NCBI GenBank assembly: GCA_030447245.1
Contig: JAUJPG010000024.1
Location: 25,196-81,288, forward strand
Direction of reading: 5' to 3'
Source of the DNA: Chloroflexota bacterium
GTDB taxonomy: Bacteria > Chloroflexota > UBA6077 > JACCZL01
Length of the DNA: 56,093 bases
The notes under the pieces: model-generated
Databases searched by the model: none
What the model saw: only the letters and a program-made list of their open reading frames with translations
What the model was told of the DNA's origin: nothing
In this document: positions 1 through 8,205 of the stretch, in pieces
Layout of the letters: each line of letters starts with the position of its first letter
Numbering within the stretch: position 1 is the stretch's first letter
Made by a program: the position numbers and the translations under genes

Positions 1-2961
1 GCGCCGGCCGACGCGGATGGCGCCCGCGCCACGCTCCAACGGGACGTCCCGCGCGCTGGACGCTACAAGGTCTGGGCACGCTACGAGTACCCCATCCGCG
101 AGTACCACGTCCGCTTCGACCTGGTCGTCGAGCAGCCGGGGCGAGACCCGGTCACCCTGGCGTACGGGGCGCCTGAGGCGACTCGGTTGTGGTTCTTCAA
201 CCTCCCGGACGCGCCGTGGCACGACCTGCCGCACGGCGTCGAAGGACTGGTCGGCGAAGCCGGGGTTGTCGACCTCGCGCCGGGGCCAGCCACCTTCACG
301 CTGGTCGCCCGCCCCGGTGACGGTCCCGAGCCGGCCGCGGATCGCAACCTGGACTGCTTGCTGTTGACGACCGACCTTGACGACGGCTTCCGCGGTCGGG
401 GCGCGCGGGCCTACCCGCTGCTGGACGAGATCGGCACGGCCCAGCGGCGGCGGGCCTGGTTGCGGATCGCGAACCCCGGCGACAGTGGCGAGAGCTTCCA
501 TGTCGAGGCGCGCTACACGGTCAACCGCGTCCCCTGGACGCTGCCGACGTTCGTGATCGACCGCGCCGGCATCGCCGCGCAGGGTGCTCGCCCGCGCCGG
601 CTGGAGCCGGGGGAGCGGACGCCGTGGGTCGACATCTCCTGCCGCGACACCACCCACCCCGGCCATCTTCAATTGCTCCAGCAGAACAATAGCCAGAATC
701 GGCGGGTGACGCTGGAGCTCGACATCGCGTCCGCGCCGAGCGACGACGCGCTCCTCCGCCGGCTGAGCTACCGCGAGGAGGCCAGTGCCAGGCTGGTCCT
801 GAACCTGCCCCCGTATCCTGCCAGGGCCCCCCGCGAGATCCTGACCGGCGAGGAGGTGCTGGAGCGGATCGTCGCGGCGCTGCGCGATCACCCGGCGCCC
901 GTCGGCATGCCGCCCCGGCGGACCCCGGTCTATGCCGGCTTCGGCGACGAGGTCGAGAAGAACCTCACCAATCCAACACGGCTGTACCAGCTCTACCGTC
1001 GACTGTTTTTCCTGCTCGGGCCGAACGCCTTCAACCAGCTCGGCGTCGGCGCGCTGGCGGCCGAGCTCCAGGCGATGCGCGAGGAAGGGCGTCAGCCAGG
1101 ACGGACCCTGCTGCTGGGCGACTTCCGCTGGTACCCGAGTGACGAGAACATCGCAAAGGCGGCCCGCGAGGTGGACGCCGCTCAGGCCCGCCCGTACCTC
1201 CGCGGCTTTACCTACGGCGACGAGGTCAGCCTCCAGGGCTGGGCGCCCAAGGATGACCGCGACGAGGGCCTACGCGGCGCCCTCCAGGCCCGCGGGATCC
1301 CGCCTGAAGACGTGCTGCCGGCGGACGTCGCGGCCGCCGGTGAACCTGAGGAGCGCTGGGACGCGGTCCGCTTCGTCGCCGACCCGCGCGACGCGCCCGC
1401 CCAGCCGCGGCTGTACGTCGAGAGTCGGCGCTACCTGGAGGGGGCGGCACTCGACAGGTTGGCCGCCCAATCGACCAAGCTCCGCGAGACCTTCGGCCAG
1501 GACATCGTCTACGGCGCCACCTACTCGCCGCACCCGTACTTCTGGCCCGACCAGGCGCTCTGGGTCCAGGCGTTCCGCCGCGGAGCGACCAATCGTGCGA
1601 TCCACAGCGACTACTGGTGGCAGGCTGGCGAGCTTGGTCCGCAGATGACTGGCTACCTGCTGGACGTCTTCCGCTGCGGCCTCCGCGACCGGCTCGCTCC
1701 AGGTGGGGGCGTGGGCGCGATCGAGCCGTACGTGATGCCCCACTCGCCCGGCAACACCGACGCCGACTTTCGGCGAGGCGTCTACACCGCGCTCGCCCAC
1801 GGGGCCAAGGGGCTCGACTTCTTCCAGGTCGGCCCCGAGCAGTCCGGGACGGAAAACTACATCCGCTCAGACGACTTCGCCCGCTACCGTACCCTGCGCG
1901 ACGTGACGTACGAGATCGGAGCGGTTGACGACCTGATCGCGGATGGGCGACTGCGCCCGGCGAGCGTCGCGATCGTGCTGAGCGAAAGCACCGACGACTG
2001 GGAGCGAGCCGCCGCCGGCGTGGCGGACGGCATCTCCGAGCAGCAGCGCTTCCCGAGCATCGCCTACAACCTGGAGCGCAAGTGCGTGTGGACGGCGCTG
2101 CGTCACGCTCAGGTGCCGGTCGACTTCGTGACCGAGGGCGACCTGGCCGATGGCAACATCGGGCGCTACCGGGTCTTGTACCTCGTCGGCGATCACCTCG
2201 GAGGGGCCGCGGCACGCGCTCTGGCGGGCTGGGTCACGGCTGGCGGAACGCTCGTGTCAACGGCGGGCGGCGGCCTCCGCGACGAGTACGGCGCGCCGAG
2301 CGAGCCCCTGGCCCCGGTCTTCGGCATCACCGGCCAGCAGCTCGACAAGCAGACGACCTTCATTCGTCCTCGAATCGAGCTGCCGCGCCTGGTCCCGCTC
2401 GACGTGATGAGTGGCGAGCTTGACGGCCAGCCGATTCAGGTACCGGCCCTTGCCTTCCGCCAGCAGCTCGAGTCGGCGCGCGACGCCCAGGTGCTCGCCC
2501 GATGGACGGACGGGAGCCCGGCGGCCGTCCGCCGCCGCCACGGCAGCGGCACGGCCTACCTCTGGGGCGCGCTCGTCGGCACGGCGTACGTCAAGTCCGG
2601 CTTTCCCGACCCGCTCCCGCCACCCGACCGTGGCCCCTTCACCCACACGCCCCTGACCGGATTCGAGCCCGATCTGTCGCGCCCGCTGACCGCCCCGGTC
2701 CAGGGCGTGCCGAAAACGTGGGCCGAGTGCTCCGACCCGCTGGTGGAGACTGGCGTGCTGGAGACCGACCGCGCCCTGCTCGTGCCGCTGGCTGCTCTTC
2801 AGGACGGTCCACGTTCGGTCGATCTGACCGTCCACGCCGCCGACCGCGCACGTGCCGTCCGCAGCGTCCGCCGCGGCGCGCTGCCCTTCCGCCAGGAGTC
2901 CGATCGGGTTCGCTGCACCCTCGACCTGGACCTGGCGGACTTCGTCGTCGTGGAGCGCTAA
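1..2961 (+). CDS. Putative glycoside hydrolase with C-terminal amidotransferase-like domain (5' partial)
   Basis: The frame is open from base 1, so the start lies upstream; about 986 codons are visible. The middle third looks like a TIM-barrel hydrolase: it has a 'YGDEVSL' segment and later an aromatic-rich stretch with 'HSDYWW' and 'IEPYVMPHSPGN'. The last third contains 'VLYLVGDHLGG' and 'GWVTAGGTLVSTAGGG', typical of the class I amidotransferase-like trimerisation domain that follows the barrel in GH42-like beta-galactosidases. This architecture suggests a carbohydrate-active enzyme, but substrate and catalytic acids are not assigned. No signal peptide can be judged because the N-terminus is missing. 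The gene ends 154 bp before the NIPSNAP gene. An uncharacterised hydrolase outside GH42 is equally possible. Confidence 0.6.
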   Translation, partial: APADADGARATLQRDVPRAGRYKVWARYEYPIREYHVRFDLVVEQPGRDPVTLAYGAPEATRLWFFNLPDAPWHDLPHGVEGLVGEAGVVDLAPGPATFTLVARPGDGPEPAADRNLDCLLLTTDLDDGFRGRGARAYPLLDEIGTAQRRRAWLRIANPGDSGESFHVEARYTVNRVPWTLPTFVIDRAGIAAQGARPRRLEPGERTPWVDISCRDTTHPGHLQLLQQNNSQNRRVTLELDIASAPSDDALLRRLSYREEASARLVLNLPPYPARAPREILTGEEVLERIVAALRDHPAPVGMPPRRTPVYAGFGDEVEKNLTNPTRLYQLYRRLFFLLGPNAFNQLGVGALAAELQAMREEGRQPGRTLLLGDFRWYPSDENIAKAAREVDAAQARPYLRGFTYGDEVSLQGWAPKDDRDEGLRGALQARGIPPEDVLPADVAAAGEPEERWDAVRFVADPRDAPAQPRLYVESRRYLEGAALDRLAAQSTKLRETFGQDIVYGATYSPHPYFWPDQALWVQAFRRGATNRAIHSDYWWQAGELGPQMTGYLLDVFRCGLRDRLAPGGGVGAIEPYVMPHSPGNTDADFRRGVYTALAHGAKGLDFFQVGPEQSGTENYIRSDDFARYRTLRDVTYEIGAVDDLIADGRLRPASVAIVLSESTDDWERAAAGVADGISEQQRFPSIAYNLERKCVWTALRHAQVPVDFVTEGDLADGNIGRYRVLYLVGDHLGGAAARALAGWVTAGGTLVSTAGGGLRDEYGAPSEPLAPVFGITGQQLDKQTTFIRPRIELPRLVPLDVMSGELDGQPIQVPALAFRQQLESARDAQVLARWTDGSPAAVRRRHGSGTAYLWGALVGTAYVKSGFPDPLPPPDRGPFTHTPLTGFEPDLSRPLTAPVQGVPKTWAECSDPLVETGVLETDRALLVPLAALQDGPRSVDLTVHAADRARAVRSVRRGALPFRQESDRVRCTLDLDLADFVVVER

Positions 2962-3115
2962 CCCCGAGACCGCTAATTGAAGACGCGCCTTGGCAACACG
3001 GGACCTCCACCGGCACCCTAACGTACTGGTATTGCGGCTGAGCGAGGCTGCGCGTGGCCGCGCCCGCGCCGAACGCGCTACGCTGTCCCGCCAGGCAGGC
3101 GATGGGGAGGCGAGG

Positions 3116-3757
3116 ATGCTGTACGAGCTCAGAACCTACACGCTGGTCCCGGGGACCCAGGCCGCGTACCTACGGCTGGCGAGCGGCCGCGGGCGCGAGA
3201 TCCGCGGCAACAAGTACGGCACACTCGAAGGTTGCTGGACCACCGAGATCGGGCCGCTCAATCAGTACGTGCACCTGTGGAGCTACGCCGACCCGAACGA
3301 TCGCGCCCGCGCCCGCGCCGGGCTGGCCGCCGACGAAGCCTGGAAGGCGTACGTCCCGGAGATCCTCCCGATGATGGTGGACCAGCGGAACGCGCTCCTG
3401 TACGCCGTCGACGGCGTCCCGCTCACGCCGCCGGCTGACGGCGAGCGCCACGTCTACGAGCTGCGGACCTACCGCACCCACCCCGGCAAGACGGCCGAAT
3501 GGATCGCCAACTTCAAGGCGGCCCTGCCCGCCCGAGAGAAGTACTCCAGGATCGTCGGGTTGTGGCAGGCCGAGGTCGCCCAACTCAACCAGGTCATGCA
3601 CCTCTGGGCCTACCGCGACCTGGTCCACCGCGCCGAGGTCCGCGCCAGCGCGCTCGACGATCCCGAATGGCAGGCGTTCCTCCCCAGGAGCACTCCCCTG
3701 CTCGCCGAGATGCACTCGACGATCCTCAACCCCACCGACTTCTCGCCCCTGCGCTAG
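3116..3757 (+). CDS. NIPSNAP family protein, two tandem domains
   Basis: A 213-residue protein made of two similar halves, each beginning with a 'YELRTY' strand (residues 3-8 and about 112-117) and each containing an 'LNQ(V/Y)xHLWxYxD' segment. This is the signature of the NIPSNAP dimeric alpha-beta barrel fold, here as an internal duplication. Biochemical roles in bacteria are mostly unknown; members often sit among catabolic genes. The ATG at 3116 is preferred over an upstream in-frame ATG because a strong purine-rich site (GGGGAGG) lies about five bases ahead and the family consensus starts here. The gene is on the same strand as the hydrolase before it and may be cotranscribed. Confidence 0.85.
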   Translation: MLYELRTYTLVPGTQAAYLRLASGRGREIRGNKYGTLEGCWTTEIGPLNQYVHLWSYADPNDRARARAGLAADEAWKAYVPEILPMMVDQRNALLYAVDGVPLTPPADGERHVYELRTYRTHPGKTAEWIANFKAALPAREKYSRIVGLWQAEVAQLNQVMHLWAYRDLVHRAEVRASALDDPEWQAFLPRSTPLLAEMHSTILNPTDFSPLR

Positions 3758-3813
3758 CACCTCGCCGGTCGCCGCTGCTGCCAGGCTGCCGTGGTCGTCC
3801 TCGTAGAGCACGG

Positions 3814-4230
3814 CTACGCGGGCAGGAGCGTGAGGGTGTCCACATGCCGAGGGCGAAGCAACCCGAAGTGGCGGCGGTCGAGCGTCGCGACCTTGGTTTC
3901 ATTCAATCGTTCGACGATGGCCAGGACGGCAGCGTCCACGAAGCCGATGTCCGCATCGGCGTAACGGTCGCAGATGTCGCGGATTCGCCGATAGTCCTCA
4001 CGAAGCACGTCCTCGACGGCGAAGGCGCCGGCTGCGATGTCATCCAGGAGGGCGACGAGAATACCTGGATGCAACCGCTGCTGAATCCAATAGTCCACTT
4101 CGACCAACACCGGAGATGGCACGATCAGTGGCTCCGTAGCTGCCTCGATTAGCCGGCGACAGACCCTGTGGTTGGCGTCGGTGCGATCGAGTGCGGCGTA
4201 GAGCGGACCGCTGTCGAGAACTAACGCCAC
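3814..4230 (-). CDS. PIN-domain ribonuclease toxin (VapC type)
   Basis: A 138-residue PIN-domain protein. The N-terminal 'LVLDSGPLYAALD' supplies the first catalytic Asp, 'VLVEVDYW' the conserved Glu, and 'DIGFVDAAVLAIVE' plus 'TLDRRHF' the C-terminal acidic residues that bind Mg2+. Known VapC toxins cleave tRNA or rRNA and are held inactive by the antitoxin encoded just upstream. The GTG start at 4230 overlaps the last ten bases of the antitoxin gene, which fits translational coupling. The target RNA cannot be inferred. The pair lies between a NIPSNAP gene and an ABC permease gene, with no sign of an associated mobile element. Confidence 0.85.
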   Translation of the reverse strand: MALVLDSGPLYAALDRTDANHRVCRRLIEAATEPLIVPSPVLVEVDYWIQQRLHPGILVALLDDIAAGAFAVEDVLREDYRRIRDICDRYADADIGFVDAAVLAIVERLNETKVATLDRRHFGLLRPRHVDTLTLLPA

Positions 4231-4445
4231 GAGCGGGGCACGGGGCGCTCATCCCCCGCACGCTGCGAGGTGTCCGAGAAACCGGAAGCGCCCATGCCAA
4301 GGCTCCGCGGTAACGGGCGGTGGCTCTTCGCTTTGTCCTCGAGCGCCTCGCGGATCACCATCGCCATCGAGGTCTGCCGCTCCAGGGCGATTCGACGAAG
4401 CCGATCGAGCAGCCCCGCGGGGGCAACAATCGTGGTGCGCCTCAT
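4221..4445 (-). CDS. Ribbon-helix-helix antitoxin (VapB type)
   Basis: A 74-residue protein starting 'MRRTTIVAPAGLLDRLRRIA', a typical ribbon-helix-helix (CopG/MetJ) N-terminus in which the short strand binds DNA. It continues with 'MAMVIREALED', the second helix, and a basic C-terminal tail that probably wraps the toxin. It lies upstream of and overlaps the PIN toxin gene, the standard vapBC order, and such antitoxins normally repress their own promoter. An ATG 39 bases upstream in the same frame is rejected: it would lie upstream of the -10 box, and the family begins at the chosen Met. No ribosome-binding site precedes the start, consistent with a leaderless transcript. Confidence 0.8.
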   Translation of the reverse strand: MRRTTIVAPAGLLDRLRRIALERQTSMAMVIREALEDKAKSHRPLPRSLGMGASGFSDTSQRAGDERPVPRSWR

Positions 4446-4451
4446 GACATC

Positions 4452-4480
4452 ATTATAGCAAGAATACCATAAGTCACTCG
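4452..4480 (-). promoter_or_regulatory. vapBC promoter, probably leaderless
   Basis: On the minus strand a perfect TATAAT (4457-4452) preceded by TGC forms an extended -10 element. The -35 region (about 4475-4480, CGAGTG) is weak. Only six bases separate the -10 box from the antitoxin ATG, so transcription would begin at or next to the start codon. Confidence 0.6.
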
Positions 4481-4544
4481 GCATGCCGACGCCGACGAGA
4501 GTGTCGGCCGACAGGCAGTCCGCGGATACGCGGCGTCGCCGGTG

Positions 4545-5321
4545 CTACGCTTCGTCTGAGCGCTGCCAGAACAGTGCGCGGCGCTCGGCCCAGGCGAGCA
4601 GGGCGGTGAGGAGCGCGCCGAGGGCGGCGAGGACGACGACGGCCGCGGCGAGGGTCGGCAGATCCAGGCGCGCGTGGGCAGCGCCGACGACGTGGCCCAG
4701 GCCGCGGTCAGAGCCCAGCCACTCGGCGACGACGGCGCCGATCAGCGCGAGCGGCAGCGCGACGCGGAGCGCGGCGAATAGGTGGGGCAGCGCGCTCGGG
4801 ACGCGCAGCTTCCAGAACACCTCTGCCGGTGTCGCGGCGACCGAGCCGAGGAACGCCAGCGCGGCGGCGTCGACTGACCGTAGCCCGGCGACCCCGCCGA
4901 CGAGGACCGGGAAGAACGTGAACAGCGTGACGATCAGCACGATCGGCGCCCAGCCGAAGCCAAACCAGATCACGAACAGCGGCGCCAGCGCAACGACCGG
5001 CGTCACCTTGACCAGGATTGCCAGGGGTAGGATCGTCCGCTCGAGGATCGGCGCCTGGGCCATCGCGGCCGCGAGCGGGACGGCCACACCACCCCCGAGC
5101 GCCAGGCCGGCCAGCGCGCCGAGGAGCGTCGTCACGCCGTGACCCAGAAAGAAGGTCGGGTCGCCGAACAGCCTGGCCGCGACGGTCGACGGCGGCGGCG
5201 CCAGGTAGACCGGGACGTGTGAAAGCCGAAGCCAGACCTCCGCGACGACCAGCAGAATGGCCGGGACCAGCAGAGGCACGAGGCGGCCCGCCATATGCCG
5301 GGGGGATTTCGAGGACACCAT
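4545..5321 (-). CDS. ABC transporter permease, SsuC/TauC/ThiX type
   Basis: About 258 residues with six predicted membrane helices. The cytoplasmic loop 'RSVDAAALAFLGSVAATPAEVFWKLRVP' region corresponds to the EAA motif that docks on the ATPase (binding-protein-dependent permease family). Relatives import sulfonates, taurine, nitrate or thiamine precursors. The ATPase gene lies immediately upstream on the same strand (66 bp gap). I see no periplasmic substrate-binding protein gene in the window, so the substrate is unassigned and the binding protein must be encoded elsewhere. The ATG at 5321 is chosen because it keeps the whole first helix; another Met nine codons on is possible. Confidence 0.85.
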   Translation of the reverse strand: MVSSKSPRHMAGRLVPLLVPAILLVVAEVWLRLSHVPVYLAPPPSTVAARLFGDPTFFLGHGVTTLLGALAGLALGGGVAVPLAAAMAQAPILERTILPLAILVKVTPVVALAPLFVIWFGFGWAPIVLIVTLFTFFPVLVGGVAGLRSVDAAALAFLGSVAATPAEVFWKLRVPSALPHLFAALRVALPLALIGAVVAEWLGSDRGLGHVVGAAHARLDLPTLAAAVVVLAALGALLTALLAWAERRALFWQRSDEA

Positions 5322-5387
5322 GCTCCTACGGGGCCATCCTGCGTGCAGCACAGGATCCTGTCACAAGGCGAAAGTTCCTTGCTCTAC

Positions 5388-6269
5388 TCAGGACGGCACG
5401 CGCTGCCTCTCTCGCAGTAGATCACTCGACCCTCGGGGCTGCGAAGTCTCAACGCCGCCTCGGAGAAGCCGCTTGATCTCACCGACGTGGCGGGCGAACT
5501 CGGCGGTTCCCTCGACGTCCACCGCGCGGGGACGAGGCAGCTCCACGGGGACGACGGCCAGAACGCGGGCCGGGCGCGCGCTCAGGACCACGACGCGGTC
5601 GGCCAGGGCCACGGCCTCGGCCACGCTGTGGGTGACCATGACCGCCGTGGCCTCGATCGACGTCCGCAGGCGGGTCAGCTCCCAGCCCAGCTCCTCGCGG
5701 GTCAGCTCGTCGAGCGCCGCGAACGGCTCGTCCAGGAGGAGGAGCCGAGGCCGCAAGGCCAGCGTGCGGGCGAGGGCGACTCGCTGACGCATCCCGCCCG
5801 AGAGCTGGTGAGGGTAATAGTCGGCGAAGTCGGTCAAGCCGACCCCGGACAATGCTTCTCTGGCCAGTGTCGCGGAGGACCCGGACGACCGGTTCACTTC
5901 CAGGCCCAGCCGCGCGTTGTCCAGCGCCGTTCGCCAGGGCAGCAGCGCGTGCTCCTGGAGCATCAGGCCGAGCGCCTTGGCCCGGCGTGCCTCGGCCGGC
6001 GGGCGGCCGTCGATCTCGACGGTGCCGTCGCTCGGGAGCTGCACGCCGGCCAGGATTCGGAGCAGCGTAGACTTGCCGCATCCAGACGGCCCGAGCAGTG
6101 CGACGAGCTCGCCCGAAGCGACGGTCAGGTCGATGCCGTCAAGGACCGCGAGCGGCGGCCGGCCGGCGAGCTGGTAGGCGGCGCGGATGGCGCGGGCGCG
6201 GACGGCGGGGACAGGCTCCGACCGCGTCAGCTCCGCGATTGGCGCCGCCTCAACTGACACCCGGCTCAC
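5388..6269 (-). CDS. ABC transporter ATP-binding protein, SsuB/TauB type
   Basis: A 293-residue ATPase with all nucleotide-binding motifs: Walker A 'GPSGCGKST' (about residues 60-68), signature 'LSGGMRQRVALAR', Walker B 'LLLLDEPFAALD' and the switch His in 'VMVTHSVAEA'. The sequence matches the NitT/TauT subfamily that energises import of sulfonates, nitrate or pyrimidine precursors. It starts with GTG 24 bp after the cofE stop and is followed by its permease, so the four minus-strand genes from 8.1 to 4.5 kb probably form one operon. Whether CofE and transport are functionally linked is not known. Confidence 0.9.
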   Translation of the reverse strand: MSRVSVEAAPIAELTRSEPVPAVRARAIRAAYQLAGRPPLAVLDGIDLTVASGELVALLGPSGCGKSTLLRILAGVQLPSDGTVEIDGRPPAEARRAKALGLMLQEHALLPWRTALDNARLGLEVNRSSGSSATLAREALSGVGLTDFADYYPHQLSGGMRQRVALARTLALRPRLLLLDEPFAALDELTREELGWELTRLRTSIEATAVMVTHSVAEAVALADRVVVLSARPARVLAVVPVELPRPRAVDVEGTAEFARHVGEIKRLLRGGVETSQPRGSSDLLRERQRVPS

Positions 6270-6293
6270 CCAGTGCCGACGGCGGCGTGTAGG

Positions 6294-7046
6294 TCATCGG
6301 AACATGTCCAGGTCGCGGTCGCGGACGAGCTCTCTCGCGTGGCCGTCACCACGCTCGTACGAGTAGCCGCGGATGACCGCCGCCGGGACACGGTCCAGCT
6401 TGCCCATGGCCAGCTCGCCCGCCGCGGCCAGCTCATCGGCGACGGCGATCTCGGTCACCACCAGCACCACCCCAGCGCTGTCCGGTTCGCCGCGGTAATC
6501 GTGAATCGGCCGCAGGCCGGCGACCCCAATCGCCACGTTGGTCTGGCCGTTTCGCCAGGGACGGCCAAAGGTGTCCGAGATGATGACGGCGATCTCGACG
6601 CCGACGTCTTCGCGGACGCGGCTCCGGATCCGCCTGGCCGAGCCGTCTGGATCGATCGGCAGCAGGGCAACGACGTCTCGCCCGGCCAGGTTGGAGGCAT
6701 CGACGCCGGCGTTGGCGCAGATGAAGCCGTGGGCCGTCTCGGAGATCAGAACGCCACGCTCCATCCGCACGACGCGCGCCGTCTCGCGCAGCGCCACCTC
6801 GATCTGGCGCGGGTCACGCTTGGACACGGCGGACAGCTCGTGCGCCGTCTGGGAGGGCTCGACGGTCTGGAGATCGACCAGCCGCCCCTCGGCTTTGGAG
6901 ACGATCTTCTGGGTTACGACCAGGACGTCGCCGTCCTGGAAGCGCTCGCCCTGGCGCTGGAGCGCGTCGAGCAGCAGCGCGGCCGGGTCATCGCCCGGTT
7001 GCACCTCGCCCATGCCGCGCACGCCAAACACCCACAGGTCTGTCAC
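6294..7046 (-). CDS. cofE: Coenzyme F420:L-glutamate ligase
   Basis: A 250-residue protein closely matching CofE, which adds glutamates to the F420-0 deazaflavin using GTP. Recognisable segments are 'GDVLVVTQKIVSKAEGR' near the N-terminus, 'ETAHGFICANAGVDASN' in the centre and 'ISDTFGRPWRNGQTNVAIG' with the metal- and GTP-binding residues. Length fits single-domain CofE and not the fused actinobacterial FbiB, which carries an extra nitroreductase-like domain. Presence of this gene implies that the organism makes F420, although the other cof genes are not in the window. It starts with GTG and lies between an EamA exporter gene and the ABC ATPase gene, all on the minus strand. Confidence 0.9.
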   Translation of the reverse strand: MTDLWVFGVRGMGEVQPGDDPAALLLDALQRQGERFQDGDVLVVTQKIVSKAEGRLVDLQTVEPSQTAHELSAVSKRDPRQIEVALRETARVVRMERGVLISETAHGFICANAGVDASNLAGRDVVALLPIDPDGSARRIRSRVREDVGVEIAVIISDTFGRPWRNGQTNVAIGVAGLRPIHDYRGEPDSAGVVLVVTEIAVADELAAAGELAMGKLDRVPAAVIRGYSYERGDGHARELVRDRDLDMFR

Positions 7047-7175
7047 TTCGGCGAGTATAGAGGGCCGGGTCGGCCTGGGTCACACACTGGACGCGGGCGC
7101 ACCGGAGCGAACCAACGGTCCGTGGCGGCGGCGCACGGTGCGTGCCCGCGCTGCCGTACGGAGGCCCTGGCTGGG

Positions 7176-8087
7176 TCAACTGGTTGGGCCAGGAGCGCCA
7201 GCCACGGATGCCTCGTCGCGCGTCGAAAGCCAGACGCCGGCCAGGACCAGCAAGCCGCCGGCGAGCTGTCCCGGGGCCAGCCGCTCGCCGAGAAAGACGG
7301 CCCCGCAGATCGCGCCCGAGACCGGGGTGAAGCACACGAAGTTGGCGACCTGGCCGGCATCGAGCGTGCGTAACGCGCGGATGTACAGGACGAAGCCGAA
7401 GGCGCCGGAGGCCGTGCCGAGATACGCGGCCCCGAGCCAGGTCTGCGGCGAGATCGAGGCCGGCGGGCGGACGAGCAGGTCGTAGCCGGCGAATGGCAAG
7501 AGCAGCAGCAGGCCGATGAGCATGCTGTAGGCGGTCACCTGGAGCTGCGGAGCGTGGCGCAGCCGACGGCCGAGGATGGTGTAGGCCGACCAGGACACGA
7601 CCGCGCCCAGCACCAGCAGGTTGCCGAGCAGCGGGTTGCTGGCCGCGCCGGCGTGCTGGCCGAGCAGGACCACGAGCCCCACGCCTATCGCGGCCACGAC
7701 GATCCCCGCCCCCCGCTTGAGGCCAATCCGCTCGCCTGCGAACAGCCCGGCCAGCGCGGCCGTGCAGGCCGGCACCGAGCCCTGGAGGAGCGCCGCCTCG
7801 GTGGCGGTGGTGTAGAGCAAGCCGACGTTGGCCAGGGTGAAGAACACGGTGACGCCGGTCAGTCCCATCAACGCCAGTGCGCCCAGCGGCAGCGGCTTCG
7901 ACCGCGGGGCCGGCCGGTCCCACACCCGGGCCAACGAGACCAGGATGGAGGCGGCGATGCCGAAGCGAAGCACCGCGAACAGCCACGGCGGTACCTCGTT
8001 CAGCGCCGACTTGGTCACCGCGTAGGCGCTTCCCCAGATCGACATGACCAGCACCAGAGACAGCGCGGCCGAGGTCTTGGCGGACAC
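7176..8087 (-). CDS. EamA/DMT family transporter
   Basis: A 303-residue membrane protein with about ten hydrophobic helices arranged as two EamA repeats. The first repeat begins 'SLVLVMSIWGSAYAVTKSAL' and carries 'RFGIAA'; the second contains 'GAVVSWSAYTILGRRL' and ends 'GERLAPGQLAGGLLVLAGVWL'. Such drug/metabolite transporters export metabolites or amino acids; the substrate cannot be predicted. It is the first gene of the minus-strand group with cofE and the ABC genes, 129 bp upstream of cofE, and is divergent from the FAH-family gene at 8206. Confidence 0.88.
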   Translation of the reverse strand: MSAKTSAALSLVLVMSIWGSAYAVTKSALNEVPPWLFAVLRFGIAASILVSLARVWDRPAPRSKPLPLGALALMGLTGVTVFFTLANVGLLYTTATEAALLQGSVPACTAALAGLFAGERIGLKRGAGIVVAAIGVGLVVLLGQHAGAASNPLLGNLLVLGAVVSWSAYTILGRRLRHAPQLQVTAYSMLIGLLLLLPFAGYDLLVRPPASISPQTWLGAAYLGTASGAFGFVLYIRALRTLDAGQVANFVCFTPVSGAICGAVFLGERLAPGQLAGGLLVLAGVWLSTRDEASVAGAPGPTS

Positions 8088-8205
8088 GGAGCCATTCTAC
8101 GCCGACCGACGGCGGCCGGACGGGTCGAGAGCGCGGGTGGGCGCGGGCGCACGCCTCAGGTGTAGCATCACCGTGGTACCTGACACCGGCAGACGGAGGG
8201 GCGCG

